A stretch of 64,000 bases of DNA from Riptortus pedestris (GCA_019009955.1 CM032228.1:204581001-204645000); one strand, 5' to 3'; shown: positions 22,186-33,740, counted from the first letter of the stretch. Numbers and translations are program-made. Notes: a model not told the origin generated them from the letters alone.

Positions 22186-22848
22186 GTATTTGATTGATCC
22201 AAAATGTGTCAACAAGTGTAAAACTATATGTCTTGCCTATTTGAGCCATTCTAGAATGTGGAAGACACGTTTTCGAAACTATCAACACCACAATGTTTTG
22301 TAGGATTCTGATGTTTAAATTTTGCTGCTATTTTTGATACTCTTAGTTTTACAGGGCAAAGAATGATAACGAACGGTTTGCAGAAGCAAAACTCTCAACC
22401 CAAAAAACAACCCCAAACAGGTGAGTTGATTCAAAAAGCATCCTACTTTGGCAGAACAAGTGAAACACTCAAATGAGTGCACCGAAGTAAAAAGAATCAA
22501 AGAATAAAGTGTTAGGCACCGATTCTTTTTCACGGATTGCATTGGACTGAAAAGAATCATATGATTCATGGAATCGATCTTCTGACATGAATGGCCCATT
22601 ACTAATCTCTAGGTAGAAGGAAATGAAAGCAGAGCAGATTAGACATAAAGAGCGAACAAGACTAGAGGCGCTACCTAGTGGAGCGGGGATGCACTAAGAG
22701 CATTGGAAAGTTCCACGGAACTCAGCAGGCAGCCTGCACTCCCCCTTGCCAAATAGCTATGACGTGAACATCCTACTTATTATCATGTCTCTCGCTTTAT
22801 ATTCTCCTTCATCATTGTTCTTACATTAAACACACAATGCATATTCAT

Positions 22849-23130
22849 TTTTACTTCCTTGTACAAAGCGAAGGAAGTATTATAATCGCAAAAAACATTC
22901 GGTTTTCAGGTCTCGACGAAATTATGAGTTTTAATCCTCCCTGAAACCATTTTGACTAGTTTCGGCGTGATGTCTGTACGTATCTCGCATCTCAAAAACG
23001 GCTAGTCTTAATATTATATAGTCAAAATATAATATTTGGGATTTTAATAACTTCTAGTTGGGCATCTCCCCTTTAGGTCGAAATAGACTAAAGGGGAGTG
23101 GGGTAGCGAAAATAAAAAAATCAAATTTCT
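22849..23130 (+). repeat. Unnamed interspersed repeat with ACTTCC...GGAAGT hairpin end, copy 1
   Basis: Begins TTTTTACTTCCTTG...CGAAGGAAGTATT, a short hairpin, then GTAATCGC-like sequence, GTTTCGGCGTGATGTCTGTA and CTCAAAAACGGC. It contains an 11-bp-arm hairpin, CTCCCCTTTAG (23066) with CTAAAGGGGAG (23088). A second copy lies at 51199-51420. I cannot assign it to a class. Confidence 0.5.
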
Positions 23131-23749
23131 CTGTTCGTGTTAGAGGTACGAAAAATTTATATAAAGCATTTTTTGTTTTTCATGGAAAGATCTATAAATT
23201 ATCTTTTATGTAATTTTTCGATCTGATGCATTGGAATAGAGATGCATATCTCTTTCCAAACTACATAAATAAAACGCTAAGGTTAGTCAGATTTTCTATT
23301 TAAATTGGGCAGGGATGTTTTTTAACGTTTCAGAACAGAGCAATGACACTAAAACTGTTAATTGCTCAATCACTCAAAAACGGCTGTGAGGAATTCTAAG
23401 AAATGTTATATTTGTAAGTAAACTATTCCAAAGTACAACATAAGCTATATAAGAATAAAAAATTGTAACTAGTAAGGGGAAGTCCCCCCCCCCCTTCGGC
23501 GTAAAAACACAGATTCATCAATATCTTCGTTAGTATTGGTTATATCAAAAACATGTAAAGAAGGAATGGTATTTAGAATACCGACATTAGCCATAATTAG
23601 TTATTTTACATTTATGAATTTTGAGAATGTAATTTTTTGTTTTGACTTTTTTTAAAGTAAAAGAAAAGCCCGTCCCTAAGCAGATGTGCTGGTATGATAT
23701 ACTTGTGATTTCCTCCCACCTCGTATTCTCTATTTCTATGTAAAAAATA

Positions 23750-23934
23750 TAATGAGTATGGGGGGGGGGGGTGACTGAAGGCTGAAAACAAGAGAGCGAT
23801 AATAATTTGCTTCCTTGAATTACGAAAAACTGCATAGAACAACAATATTAGAACATCAATAGTTTAACAAGATTGGCAATATCACATTTTACGATCCGAC
23901 TTGTAATAATGGAAATATTTTAAATTTTCGAATA
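23750..23934 (+). mobile_element. AT-core family interior fragment with an expanded G run
   Basis: ATGAGTAT followed by a 12-G run (23760-23771), then GACTGAAGGCTGAAAAC, ACAAGATTGGC and TTTACGATCCGAC, all in family order. The usual G4-5 of this segment is expanded. Confidence 0.5.
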
Positions 23935-24060
23935 AGCTTTTGTCATATACCGAAATATATAAGAGATATATGCTAAAAACAATAGCAGGAGTCAACAATG
24001 TTAATCGGAACAAAAGATTAAACCGACCTTAACGAAACTCCATGTGTGGGTTAGTATTAA
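23935..24060 (+). mobile_element. Helitron-family fragment, part upstream of the inserted piggyBac
   Basis: The stretch CTTTTGTCATATACCG onward, including GCTAAAAACAATAGC, matches the reverse complement of the 56 kb Helitron tandem unit. It is interrupted at TTAA 24057-24060 by the piggyBac relic and resumes after 25233. Confidence 0.55.
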
Positions 24061-25232
24061 CCCTAGAAGTACCAAGGGGGGGCTCCTTGAGCCCACAACT
24101 TTTTGTTTTTGTTCCCTATCACCCAATTTTAATGGGATATTTTTGATATTTTATGTATTCTTCAGAAAAATATCCTAGAATGAGGGCAAACAACAAAATT
24201 AAATAAAAAAATTTCTATGTTGAGAAAAAAAATTTTTTTTGACGTATGGGCTCGAGGAGCCCCCCCCCCCTTGGTAATGCAAGGGGTAGTTATACACTTA
24301 AGTACCAAGGGGGGGGGGCTCCTCGAGCCCACTGATATTTAATACTACTTTTAACTAGTAATTCAAGTGTTATTAATTATATTGCTCAAATAATAATTAC
24401 TTTGATGTAATTTTAACATACACAAACCTTCTCAAGTTTTTTTTTTCTCAATAAAGAAATATATATATTCTCCCCATATAATTTTTTTTCATATAAAAAT
24501 ATATTACTGAGATGGTTATAATTATTGCTCCTGATAGGTACTTTTTTAGAAAAGAGAAGATTTTCTAGGTTGTTCCCAACTAGGGGAACATTTAGTCTAT
24601 GCTGCATCCTGGACACAACATGGAGAAGAAATAGTGCTGGCCGAAGACAGTACTTTTTATTTGAACTATCTGAGAGTTTAGTAAAATTGTGTGTTACTGA
24701 AAGGAGTGAAAATCTTGTGGGCATTCCTAGATCTTCAGTGAAGGCCATGGAGCATGTTCTAGGACGAAAACTGACTTATCCCCAATTGGAGGAACAAGGT
24801 TCATCAAGTGGAAGGCTAAGGTGTTACACTTGTGTTAGAGAAGCCAAATCAAAAATAGAAAAATACAACAACCTATCAAAATCTAAGCAGCGTTGCTTCA
24901 AATGTAAACGTTCAGTGTATAACAAACACTCGGAAAAAAAATTATTGTGCAAAAGCACCGATAATTGCAATTACGAATCTGATAATTAGATTTTATTAAA
25001 TTATTATTCTATTATAATGTTATTATAACTTAGATATAGATAACTTTTTATTCTAACAATGTTTAGATATGTTCCTCTAGTAGAATAAAGTTACATTTAA
25101 TTTAAAGTCATCCTTTTTTCCCCATCCGAACTTTTTTTTTTAATTTTTTTTTATTTTTGTATTTAATTTTTTTTAAACACCCCCCCCCCCTTGGTAATCC
25201 ATGCGACCTGGGAGAGGTCGGTAATACTAGGG
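24061..25232 (+). mobile_element. Degenerate, internally deleted piggyBac-family element
   Basis: Flanked by TTAA at 24057-24060 and 25233-25236. The ends read CCCTAGAAGTACC and, in reverse complement at the right, CCCTAGTATTACC, giving a ~13-bp imperfect TIR different from that of the 6513-8965 element. The element is 1172 bp, about half the size of an autonomous one, and keeps only a C-terminal transposase remnant. Inside are G/C-run sub-terminal repeats of the form TACCAAGGGGGGG followed by CTCCTNGAGCCC: at 24070-24093 (direct), 24247-24275 (inverted) and 24301-24331 (direct), with a partial copy at 25179-25198. The element sits in Helitron-family sequence. Confidence 0.8.
24525..24989 (+). 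pseudogene. piggyBac transposase C-terminal remnant
   Basis: Open frame of 154 codons with no ATG at its upstream end (it opens at a TTG), so it is not an intact gene. The stretch around 24640 (GRRQYFLFELSESLVK) matches the alpha-helical segment that precedes the piggyBac cysteine-rich domain. The end has paired cysteines and a histidine (RCYTC, RCFKCKRSV, KH, C...C) typical of that domain, here with the last Cys pair imperfect. The catalytic DDE region is absent. Its position inside TTAA-flanked TIRs supports the assignment. Confidence 0.65.
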
Positions 25233-25725
25233 TTAATGATTCTTTGGTTATAAGCTATATATTTATATATTATATAAATATATTTATATTTAGGAACGAA
25301 CAGAAGTGGGGGTTATAAGGGAGGCCAGAAATGAAAAATTGCGTTATTTCATTTCCTATTGGTTTTTCGACAAAGATGGACATAACAAAAGTTGTTTACT
25401 TTGTTATTTAAAGTAATTTTTTCATATAAACGTTTGTCGTACACCGAAGTAAAACGACCTTAACGAAATGGTTATAAGCTGCACCAACCTTCTTTGGTTA
25501 TAAGCTGTACCAACATTGCTAGGCAAGAGCAGGAATGGAGGTTATAAGGGAAGCCTGAAAATCCTGGATATTTCGTGCCCTTTTGGTTTTTTGACAATGA
25601 TACACATAATAAACGTTGTTTATTTTGTTATTAAAAGTAACTTTTGTTATATACACTTTTGTTGTATAGCGAAAATTAAATGAGATATACGCTAAAAACT
25701 ATAGCGGCATATAGGCATATTATGA
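25233..25725 (+). mobile_element. Helitron-family fragment, part downstream of the inserted piggyBac
   Basis: Contains two tandem-unit pieces in the orientation opposite to the other two copies: GTGGGGGTTATAAGGGAGGCC near 25309 and GGAGGTTATAAGGGAAGCC near 25536, each followed by the AACAAAAGTTGTTTA-type segment. No Helitron terminus is recognisable, so it is a truncated copy. Confidence 0.6.
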
Positions 25726-26857
25726 CAAATCATGTTATGCTTTTAGAGTTATATGATAGTTTTACTATGATTTGGATAAGGGAGGTAACAAATCTCCACC
25801 CCTCCCCTTCTTAATTGTTATTTATTTTAATTAGAAAATAGCTTCGTTATTTATTTTCTATATAAATTTAAACTATAAGAGCATTTCGGTTATTCATTTT
25901 GTATAATGTATTATTTAAACAATGTCATGCTGCAACGTGTGATAGTGGAAGTTGTGCGGAATCAAACCCTTTAATTGTGGTACATATTATCTTATTTTCT
26001 CCTATATGTTGGCGTTATTGAAAAGACTATGTGCTATCTATAACTATTAAACGTTACTTGGTAATGTCATTATTACAAACGACAATATGCGTTTAAACTC
26101 AATATGATTTGAGTTTGCAGGGAGGGAGGGCTACAATCTCTTTCCCTCAAAAGAGAAATGCTGATGCTGTAGCGGGGGCAGAAGTTGTCGGGAAGCTAAC
26201 ACAGTTAATTGTTAGCTTATTTACTGAATGGCTATTCAGTTTTTCTACATGTTACAGGACATTTCTGTTACTCGATGTGAATAACGGAATGATTTCTACA
26301 TAATTTTATTCAATTTACATTTGCAAGGGGAACCATTTCTATTTGCACCTGTCGACGACAGCTAGTTTAAAATAAAATGTAACCTTACATTTCGTTTATT
26401 AAATTTAATAGGAATATAAGAAAGTAAGTGGTACCCACATCTGATTTTTTTAAAAAAATAAATAGTTTTGATTGAGTTTGATCATTTTTATATCTCAGGA
26501 TAGTGGGATATAATAAAATAGATGTTTTTTATTATGATATCTTTGCATAATAAAAATGATGGTTAAGTAAATGGTCGTTTTGAATGTAATAGCATCTGCT
26601 AGGCATTTATGGAATTTCGACTGTTCCTTAAAATTTCTGTGCAGATCTGGCCAGTTTTTTTTTTTTTTTTTCGGCGTTGCCATAAATTAACAGGCTTTGA
26701 TTTCAGGTTTCGCAGTCCAGTTCGATATGAAGGAAGTTAATGTTGCTGGTTGCAGGGTAACCGGTTAGAAAGGAGATGTCCTCCGGTTCAGTGTTTTATT
26801 CAAAGACTAGCTTCATACACCGAACACGTATGTCAAGCTCAAATTTGACAGAATATT
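25726..26857. other. Gene-free DNA
   Basis: Short frames only (26109-26303, 26495-26683), the second across an A/T run; no motifs recognised. Confidence 0.5.
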
Positions 26858-26966
26858 ACAGCATGGTGCTAAGATATTGGTCATAATCTCAAGTCTAGTC
26901 GTGAGTTCGATTCTCACCTGGGCAGTGGGACGAACTCATTAAATAAAATCTTTAGTCCCACCAACT
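26858..26966 (+). repeat. SINE family 1, copy 5 (head)
   Basis: ATGGTGCTAAGATATTGGTC, GTGAGTTCGATTCTCACC (box B) and TCATTAAATAAAATCTTTAG. Truncated at CCCACC. Confidence 0.6.
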
Positions 26967-27249
26967 AGTAGTAGTAGTAGTCATGTGGTGGGCACATCCG
27001 ATTTTTAGAATTAACATTAGTTAGAGATCCCGAGGAGAAAACTTTTTCTAGTGGATATCTAAAATGATACTACATATAAACAGATTTTTCACACAGATGG
27101 GTTTAAACAAATCTTTAATCAAATTTTCCGAATGCTGGAATAATACAAAGGCAACGTAGTTCTAAATTAGATTATCTTCTTCTTCTTTAGTAACTCGACA
27201 TTCAGCTGGACATAAAAAAATATTTAGAGAATGGCCAAATTTGTAAAAT

Positions 27250-27430
27250 CCACATGAGTAAAAGTGGGTGTTAATAACATATTTTTGGCTATGTTAGTTA
27301 ATTACTTTAAGTAGGAGTTTTTACTCCTGATTTAATTTTGGCCAGTAACATGTTTACTAGATATACATGAAACATTTGAATATTGAGTTTGGTAAAAAAG
27401 AAGCAAAATGGCTGCTGCTAGAGGGTGCAT
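27250..27430 (+). mobile_element. AT-core family, diverged interior fragment
   Basis: CATGAGTAAAAGTGGGTGTT and ACATGAAACATTTGAATATTGAGTTTGGT correspond to the interior. Neither terminus is found. Confidence 0.35.
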
Positions 27431-28267
27431 ATACTGTAAGTGTGCTGTATAATATAAAATACCTAAAACAAAATTATGAGTTTCAGCAACGGGCCTCGGT
27501 CGTATCACCAACTGTATTGGCATTGTAGGCAGGATTGGTAGACATTTGAATGATACGTTGATGATGTCATGTCATATTCTGTTCTATATTTCCTCAGTAA
27601 TCAGAAGCCTTGGTATAGGAAACTTGAAATTTGACACGGCCATGAGATGTATACTGTACAAGTGCCTATTGCGAAAACCAACACGAGTCGAAGTGGGCGT
27701 TTTTCTGAAGGATGAAATGAATAAATAAAGAATATAAATAATTTGAAGCTTTGAAATATAACAGTACTGGCACGGTAGTGAAGAATGAAGGTTCATTTTC
27801 AGGGAGTATTTTTATTAAGGCCAACCTTCAATGGCAATACTGAAATTCTTAACTGCATGACCGATTTTCAATGGAATACCCTCCTTTAGTGCTCTGTGAG
27901 ATTGACTTCAGTGATCCTTTGCTAACGAAGGAAACCGTAAGGTTGTGCTGTAACTACAAGATAAGCCATCGAACCTTGTTGACGACTTAAGGTTCCATAC
28001 TTGACCCATAAGTTGGAAATGCATCATTCAACGGGCCATTTCAGGGTAGCTATGCGAATATGTGGTCATGTATACATTTTTCAAGCCATTTTCCATCTCA
28101 GAAATTTGGAAGTAAATATCTCATATTTACAAGCAATTGGAAAATACTACACAGAAGCACGGTACAAGTTTGGACTTGATTATTCGGTGGCGATCTCATC
28201 TCACTGTACATTCTCTATTAATAAGTAAAATTCCGATGAGTAGGACTGGGTGTTCATTGAAGGCTTA

Positions 28268-28440
28268 GAACAAAATGAACGTCACTAAGGGGCTGCGTTA
28301 ACTAAGCAGATTCCCCACGCGCGTCTTATATTTCCATTTATCTCAAACTTAAAAGTTCAATGAGAACAATATTTTGTGTTTAGGCTTCAAAAAAAGTGCT
28401 TCATGATATCTCAGCTTATTGTTTATATGGCATGGAGTAG
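28268..28440 (+). mobile_element. AT-core family, 5' part of a copy split by an R2-like LINE relic
   Basis: AAGGGGCTGCGTTAACTAAG, CAGATTCCCCACGCGCG and the segment through GGCATGGAGTAGG are the family 5' end. The copy then gives way to LINE sequence and its 3' end reappears near 30195. Confidence 0.65.
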
Positions 28441-30192
28441 GTAAGGCATGCTACGTAGTAGCTGGTCTTCCGGGTGAAGTGCGGTTTCTTCTGGGTGGGG
28501 TTCGTTGTGGGGTACTGGCATATGCAGATGACTTGGTTTTGCTTCTTGTTTTCCTCTGATCCTGGTCTGAGGTGAAGTGGTAGCTGAAGGATTGGGTGAT
28601 TGTGGGTTGGAACTTAATCCAATTGTCAGGCTGTTGCACTGGAGTCTGTTAGGAAGGTGGTCTGGCTGGAAACGGAGGTTCATTACATGATCGGTGACGC
28701 CGTCATCGAGCCCGTTGGTCTGGATTCCTGGGATTATTTGGGGGTTAGGTTTTGTCACTCGGGTGTGATACCTGACCACACGCTTTTTATGTTGATGTAG
28801 CGCCTGGACTTGAGAGGATCTCTAGGGCTCCTCTCAAGCCACAGCAGATGGAGCTCCTCAGGAAGTTTTTTCTTCCTGGGATTTTTTTTAGTGGTACATT
28901 TGGCATCAGCTACCAGTACACATTGATGCTATCGATGTGGCAGTGAGATCTGCTGTTTGGAGATGGTTGAGGCTACCTCACGATACTCTGTGCTCTTTTT
29001 TCCATGTTCCGGCGAGATTCATTAGGCTCGGGATATCTCGGTTTGAGGCATTGATGCCGTACTTTAGAGAAAGGAGCTTCATTGGGGTGTGGATGATGCT
29101 CTAGATAACTTTGGGCTAGGGGGAGATGTCTGAGGTTCGTTGGGCTATTGCTTTCCGTGGTATGGGGAATGTACTCCAAATCCAAGGGACAGGGAGTATG
29201 AGAACCTCTATTCTACAGTTGATGAGCATGGCCTGAATGGTGTGGAGGAGGAGGGTACGCGGGAGCACTTCCTGCTGAGTCTGGTTGTCACGCGGGATTG
29301 GGAGGAGGACGGATGGCTCAACCAGATGCAGACTTGGCTGTGGAAGAGATGAGACACAAGTGCATGCTGTCAACCACCGCCAATAAATGCGACCTGCGGA
29401 CATATTAAGCCATCATGAGTGAAGCTTCTTGGCGAGTCCTTGCGGAGAAGAGGATGGAGAGACATTATGTAGAAGACACTCGTCAGGGAGCAGGAGAAGG
29501 TATGCATTCCGGACATGATTATTGGCAACGAGGAAGAGCTGGTAATCTTGAACGTTACCGTCGTGACAGGGCTCATTAAGGAAGAGATCTTCAGTTAGCT
29601 GAAGTGGAGAAGTACGGCAGGGAGTGAGTGGCTGCCACTGCCAGTCTGGCAAGGAGGCCTAGGGTCATTCCAGTCACTGCTACATATAAACGAATTTGGA
29701 CCAGGAGGACTGCGAAGGAGCTTAGGAGTATTGGCTTGGGAAGCAGAGTCCTTCACTGCATGAACCTGCGGATATGCACTCCTTGGCGGGAAGTGCTCCA
29801 AAGAACGTAGCCCAGGGTAAAACTGGACAACCGCTGTGTGAGGACATGGTTTATTTTTTGTAATCTTCTGTAACTAGTTATGCGTTTGTATTTTGGCATT
29901 ATGTTTGATTTTGTTCTTTTGTACGGACTGGCAGAGCTGTTTTTTTTTCTTTTAAGGTATTATATTTTGGCTATTTCTATTATTTGTTATGTATTTTTTG
30001 CGTGTGTTAGGCAAGCGTAAGCGTGTCACCCCAGCCGGGGGTAGGCTCATAAATTTTGACCCGTAGGTTCAATTTGAAAGGGTGTAGCGAGCCCAGATGT
30101 ATAGATGTTTTTTATATTTTAATATTTGTAAAGTAATTTGTCAAATGGAGTATTAAATGCATTGTAATAAATTATCGCAAATAAAATTTTTA
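28441..30192 (+). mobile_element. R2-like (RLE-type) non-LTR retrotransposon, 5'-truncated relic
   Basis: Contains the end of a reverse transcriptase, a C-terminal endonuclease-like region and a 3' UTR. It is bounded on both sides by pieces of one AT-core copy. It is distinctly richer in GC than its surroundings up to about 29815. The 3' tail (29816-30192) is AT-rich with no long poly(A), and no 28S rRNA sequence flanks it, unlike classical R2. Confidence 0.6.
28470..29812 (+). pseudogene. Broken R2-like reverse transcriptase/endonuclease
   Basis: The reverse transcriptase active-site motif VLAYADDLVLL is read at about 28512-28544 (YADD 28521-28532). Further on, APLKPQQMELLRKF (near 28830) and WRWLRLPHDTLCSFFHVPAR with RLGI (about 28958-29030) match the segment after the RT in R2-clade proteins. 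An RLE-type endonuclease-like stretch, PDMIIGNEEELVILNVTVV, is read at 29510-29566. A last C-terminal block in another frame (YKRIWTRRTAKELRSIGLG, about 29685-29740) matches the family's end. Several stops and frame changes (for example after LLLVFL) make it non-functional. The minus-strand open frames here are shadows. Confidence 0.65.
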
Positions 30193-30270
30193 TATAGGAT
30201 CGATGGACATTTGAAGAAATTTTTCGAAATTCGCGTCATGAGTACGACCTCAATAGCTGATTTCCCTTAA
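30193..30270 (+). mobile_element. AT-core family, 3' part of the split copy
   Basis: TAGGATCGATGGACATTTG through CCTCAATAGCTGATTTCCCTTAA. It stops at the centre of the 3' palindrome, so the second arm and CTAAAA are missing. About 400 bp of family interior that should precede it is absent. Confidence 0.65.
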
Positions 30271-31059
30271 CCGCTCCCTGCTTTCCCCTAATCCCAGCGG
30301 GGGCTTACTCAGTTAAAGAACTAAAATTATGGTTAATCACAAAACTTTTTTATGGCTCCTCACAATTTTATTTCTTATAAACGCTTTGTGATTAACCATT
30401 CATCACCCTCACCACCAGCTAAAAATAAATATGAAGAACTAAAATTATGTTGATAGTGACAATAATAATATAAATCGTTTTTGTGAAAATAGGTTGACCA
30501 GGCACGTGGTTTACATAATATAGCTAAATTATATAGAAAACTCCGTTGATCTTGCAGCTTCAACGAAAAAAATAAAACATAAACTGGGGCACTGCCTCAA
30601 TTCTTGCACTCAAAATTATTTAAAATATTAAGCAAATGCAAAAACCTTAGCAACAAGAAAAATATATTTGTGTTATATATATAATAGGCAAAGATATCAT
30701 TTGCGGAAGCTTGGCCAGGTTGTAAACCTGTCTAAGGATCACAATGGTATGGGCTAGGACAGTCAGAAAGATGTTCTGGATATTCATGGACTCTGTCGCC
30801 ATGAAGCTAGTTCTTATTTTTATTTTTTATTTATTTTAATTTTTTTTGTACCCCACAACTATGATTGGGTTGAGTTAAATGAGGGTGAACCTCTAATTAA
30901 GATAATCTATTTACTCGGCCCATATTTGTACTTTGTTATATGTTATACATAAATGTTATGCCATTGTAAATATTCTTAAGTACGTTGTAGGCCTATTTTA
31001 TTGTAATTCTTTATTTATTTTTATGTTGACATTTATATGTGTTAATATGTGCCTAATTT

Positions 31060-31495
31060 ATTGGCTGCTGTCAGTTAGCAGTTCAGTCATATAGTGGGGT
31101 ATGTCAAGGACTTTTTGTTGAATGCTGTCTGTCATTATGTATTTTACTGTTAGGTGTATGTTGCAGTATTCACGTATAGGGATGTCTGTTTTTGCTATTA
31201 AGTGTCTATGTGTCAGGTATGTGTGGCCGATCCTTAGTCAGGCAAGAACAACTTCCTCTCGTCTAGTACTCCTATGGCTCGATGGCCACTCCTTAATTGT
31301 ACTTAATTATACTGCGGAGGTGATTGTTAACAATCTTGTTGATTGCTATTTGTCTAGGATTTGGTTTCATATTTGCCTTTCGATGTCTTCGTAAGTTTGT
31401 TTGTGGTAGTTTGTTCTGTAATTTGTTTAGCCTGGTGGTCTGCTGTTGTACTAAGCCCAAGGTCCTCGTGTCCTGGCAGCCAATATAGGGTACAT
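31060..31495 (-). pseudogene. Non-LTR retrotransposon relic: RNase H end and C-terminal domain
   Basis: On the minus strand, TLYWLPGHEDLG (31456-31491) matches the RNase H segment with the W-x-PGH core. About 200 bp downstream, VLA*LRIGHTYLTH (31208-31250) is the LRIGHT..TH block that follows RNase H in Jockey/I-type LINE ORF2 proteins. Further on is a C..C...LTVKHI-like segment (31130-31180). Stops and frame changes show a dead fragment. The plus-strand frames at 31122-31549 are shadows. Confidence 0.6.
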
Positions 31496-32286
31496 AATTG
31501 TAATTGCATTATAATTTCTTATGGTAAAATAACATTTAATAACAAATAATATAGTAATTTCATATTAAAAACAAATGATACATAAATAATTACTATAAGC
31601 CCCATTTAAAATTTAAAATGAATCTTAATAGATCACATACGATGTAAGTAGGGCATAGGCCTCTCCTTTTAGTAGTAGAAGCACGTGGTTGTCCGACCTG
31701 TTCTTTCGTAAGAGTAAATTAAATCGAGAAATGTTCCCTTTACTTATAGAGTATGTATTACTTAGTTACTAAGTTGCTACTGAAGAAATAGAGATTAATT
31801 AATTAATGGTATTACCACATTAGGCATTTATGGTACTGCATCTCTAATTAGAGCTTTCCAGATTTCTGTCCTTCGTCTGTCACTCAGAATATAAACATAT
31901 AGTTTCCTCCGAAAGCCGTTCTTCTTTGGATGTCGTGGCAACTATTACTAAAGGAATAATTACTGAACCCTTTTACTTACATTAATGTCAACAAATAGTA
32001 TTAAATAATTTCGTATTAGCTATTTGTGTTTATGAAAATATGAATAATTTTTATCATAAAAATGTTTACCAACTTAGTGTTATCTTTTTTCATCAGATGG
32101 AAGAACAAGAACCTTAGATATTCACGATTTTGTTTTTTGATATCCTAACATTCACTAATGAAAGATCCTCCATAATTTTTCTACTCGTTCTAAAATATTG
32201 AACTTATTCATTCAAGTTAAAAGTTTCAGTTTACCTTTTTCATATTCTTTTATTAATTATTGATACTGATTTATTTAAAGCAGTAA

Positions 32287-32476
32287 ATGGGGCTCAGGTT
32301 GGCGTGTGGGTTAAGGCCTTGGTTTCGGTTCGATTCCCACCCTGGTGGTAGAAACAGAAGGCAATGGGAAACTAGTGCATGTCCTTGTGACCCTCTTATT
32401 CCCTTGCCCTGGTCCTGTGAAAATCAGGTTTACCTGTTCATGAGGTCAATTACCAGGAGCAGCCTGTAAATACTAC
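32287..32476 (+). repeat. tRNA-derived SINE family 2, copy 1
   Basis: The tRNA-like head has GTGGGTTAAGGCC at the box-A position and a perfect box B GGTTCGATTCCC (32328-32339). The body follows with AGAAGGCAATGGGAAAC, GCATGTCCTTGTGACCCTC, CCTGTGAAAATCAGG and CACTATAG-type sequence. The 60-codon frame starting here is not a gene. Confidence 0.65.
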
Positions 32477-32734
32477 ATTATGTACACTATAGGGAGGGCG
32501 GGGTGGAACTGAACTATACATCTCATACCCAGTTTTATGCTTTAAATTTTAGGGTTTTTGCTGAGGGAATTAAGAAATGAAGAAATTGAGATTATGATTA
32601 GGTCATCTGTGCTGGTGCGGCTCATAGTGACTTGGGGTCATTCCTCAGAAAATCTGTTTCGTTTATGGAGTTTCTACATGAATGACTTTTATTTTCATAT
32701 TCTTGCATAATTAATATTATTCATTTTATTTTTT

Positions 32735-32862
32735 ACATTATTATAAATTAATGCCCCCTCCCTTATGCTACTAATTAGGCTTATCTGTAAAGGATATCTA
32801 CAGTTTCCACCCTCCTCTTGAGATTTTATATAATGGGTGTATTACCAAATAAATTCTCATGC
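32735..32862 (-). repeat. SINE family 1, copy 6, diverged
   Basis: CTACTAATTAGGC, GATATCTACAGTTTCC and ATTACCAAATAAATTCTCATG follow the family order. Head lost. Confidence 0.45.
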
Positions 32863-33611
32863 AGTAATTCAACACATAATTTAAATTTATCAAATAGCAT
32901 CAACACAAACATCTTAAGCTAGTGGCCAACCTCAGCCACTAACATTATTGAAAAAACAGACAAACAGAAATTAAAAAATTATTATTATACTGCAATATTG
33001 TCATTTTTGACTGAGAGACAGTCAAATATCCACGTCATAGTCTGTATATCCAAGTATTAGTGATTTAAAGAGGGAGCAATTACATTTTATATCAAATGTA
33101 CTCAACATACATAATAAACTAAATATACTATCTCACCTTGATTTAAAGCCTAGGAATAAAACATCCAACCATTAAGTTCTGTCGACGTTATTCTTTCCAT
33201 CTTATTACTCTCACTGAAATCCATTAGTTTTCCGACAATTTTGAAAAACAACTTTTTTATACCGTTTCTAATAATCTCTCCCTCAAGTACATCTGTGTAT
33301 CAATTATTGTGCATAAATATGCCCATAGGAGGCTCACACTTCTTTTTTCTATGGCCTTGAATAAGGCTTTTTAATTTCACTAATTCATTTAGAAATTACA
33401 TATTTCATATCTTTTGAGTCAAAATTGTTCTAGCAATTCTGAGAAAAATCCGCATTTTCCATTAATCAATTATATTTTCTATTTAGAAGAGTCTAAGCAG
33501 TAGATTTGATAAGCATTTCAAATCATAAATTAATAAATGGTTGTTCTCTAATGTAAAAAAAATAAATAAATAAATAAAAGTTGAGTGGAAATCACTCTCT
33601 CTTTCTCATTA

Positions 33612-33740
33612 ATATGAGATGTAGAAGGCAATGAGAAACCACTACTCATCCTCGTGACCCACTTCCTTCCCTTCTTTGTTTCAGTAGGTACTTGGACTAT
33701 CATTTCACAAGGAAATGATCTTCAGGAGTTCCAGTAGAAA
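33612..33740 (+). repeat. SINE family 2, copy 2 (body)
   Basis: GTAGAAGGCAATGAGAAACC and CATCCTCGTGACCCACTTCC match the first copy; the tRNA-like head is missing. Confidence 0.5.

Noticed and set aside
24413..24748. 111-codon minus-strand frame
   Set aside because: Opposite strand of the piggyBac C-terminal remnant; the Cys-rich domain is on the plus strand.
28423..29185. Proline-rich minus-strand frames of 62-118 codons
   Set aside because: Shadows of the plus-strand R2-like relic, which has the recognisable RT motif.
30193..30270. R2-like 3' end overlapping a CTRR Helitron terminus
   Set aside because: The sequence is the AT-core family 3' end, lacking its final CTAAAA; it does not belong to the LINE.
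32287..32345. tRNA gene suggested by good A- and B-box-like motifs
   Set aside because: No acceptor stem or anticodon arm can be formed, and the same body recurs at 33612 and 40915, so it is a SINE head.
33548..33580. (AAAT)n tract as a SINE tail
   Set aside because: No SINE body precedes it directly; treated as simple sequence.
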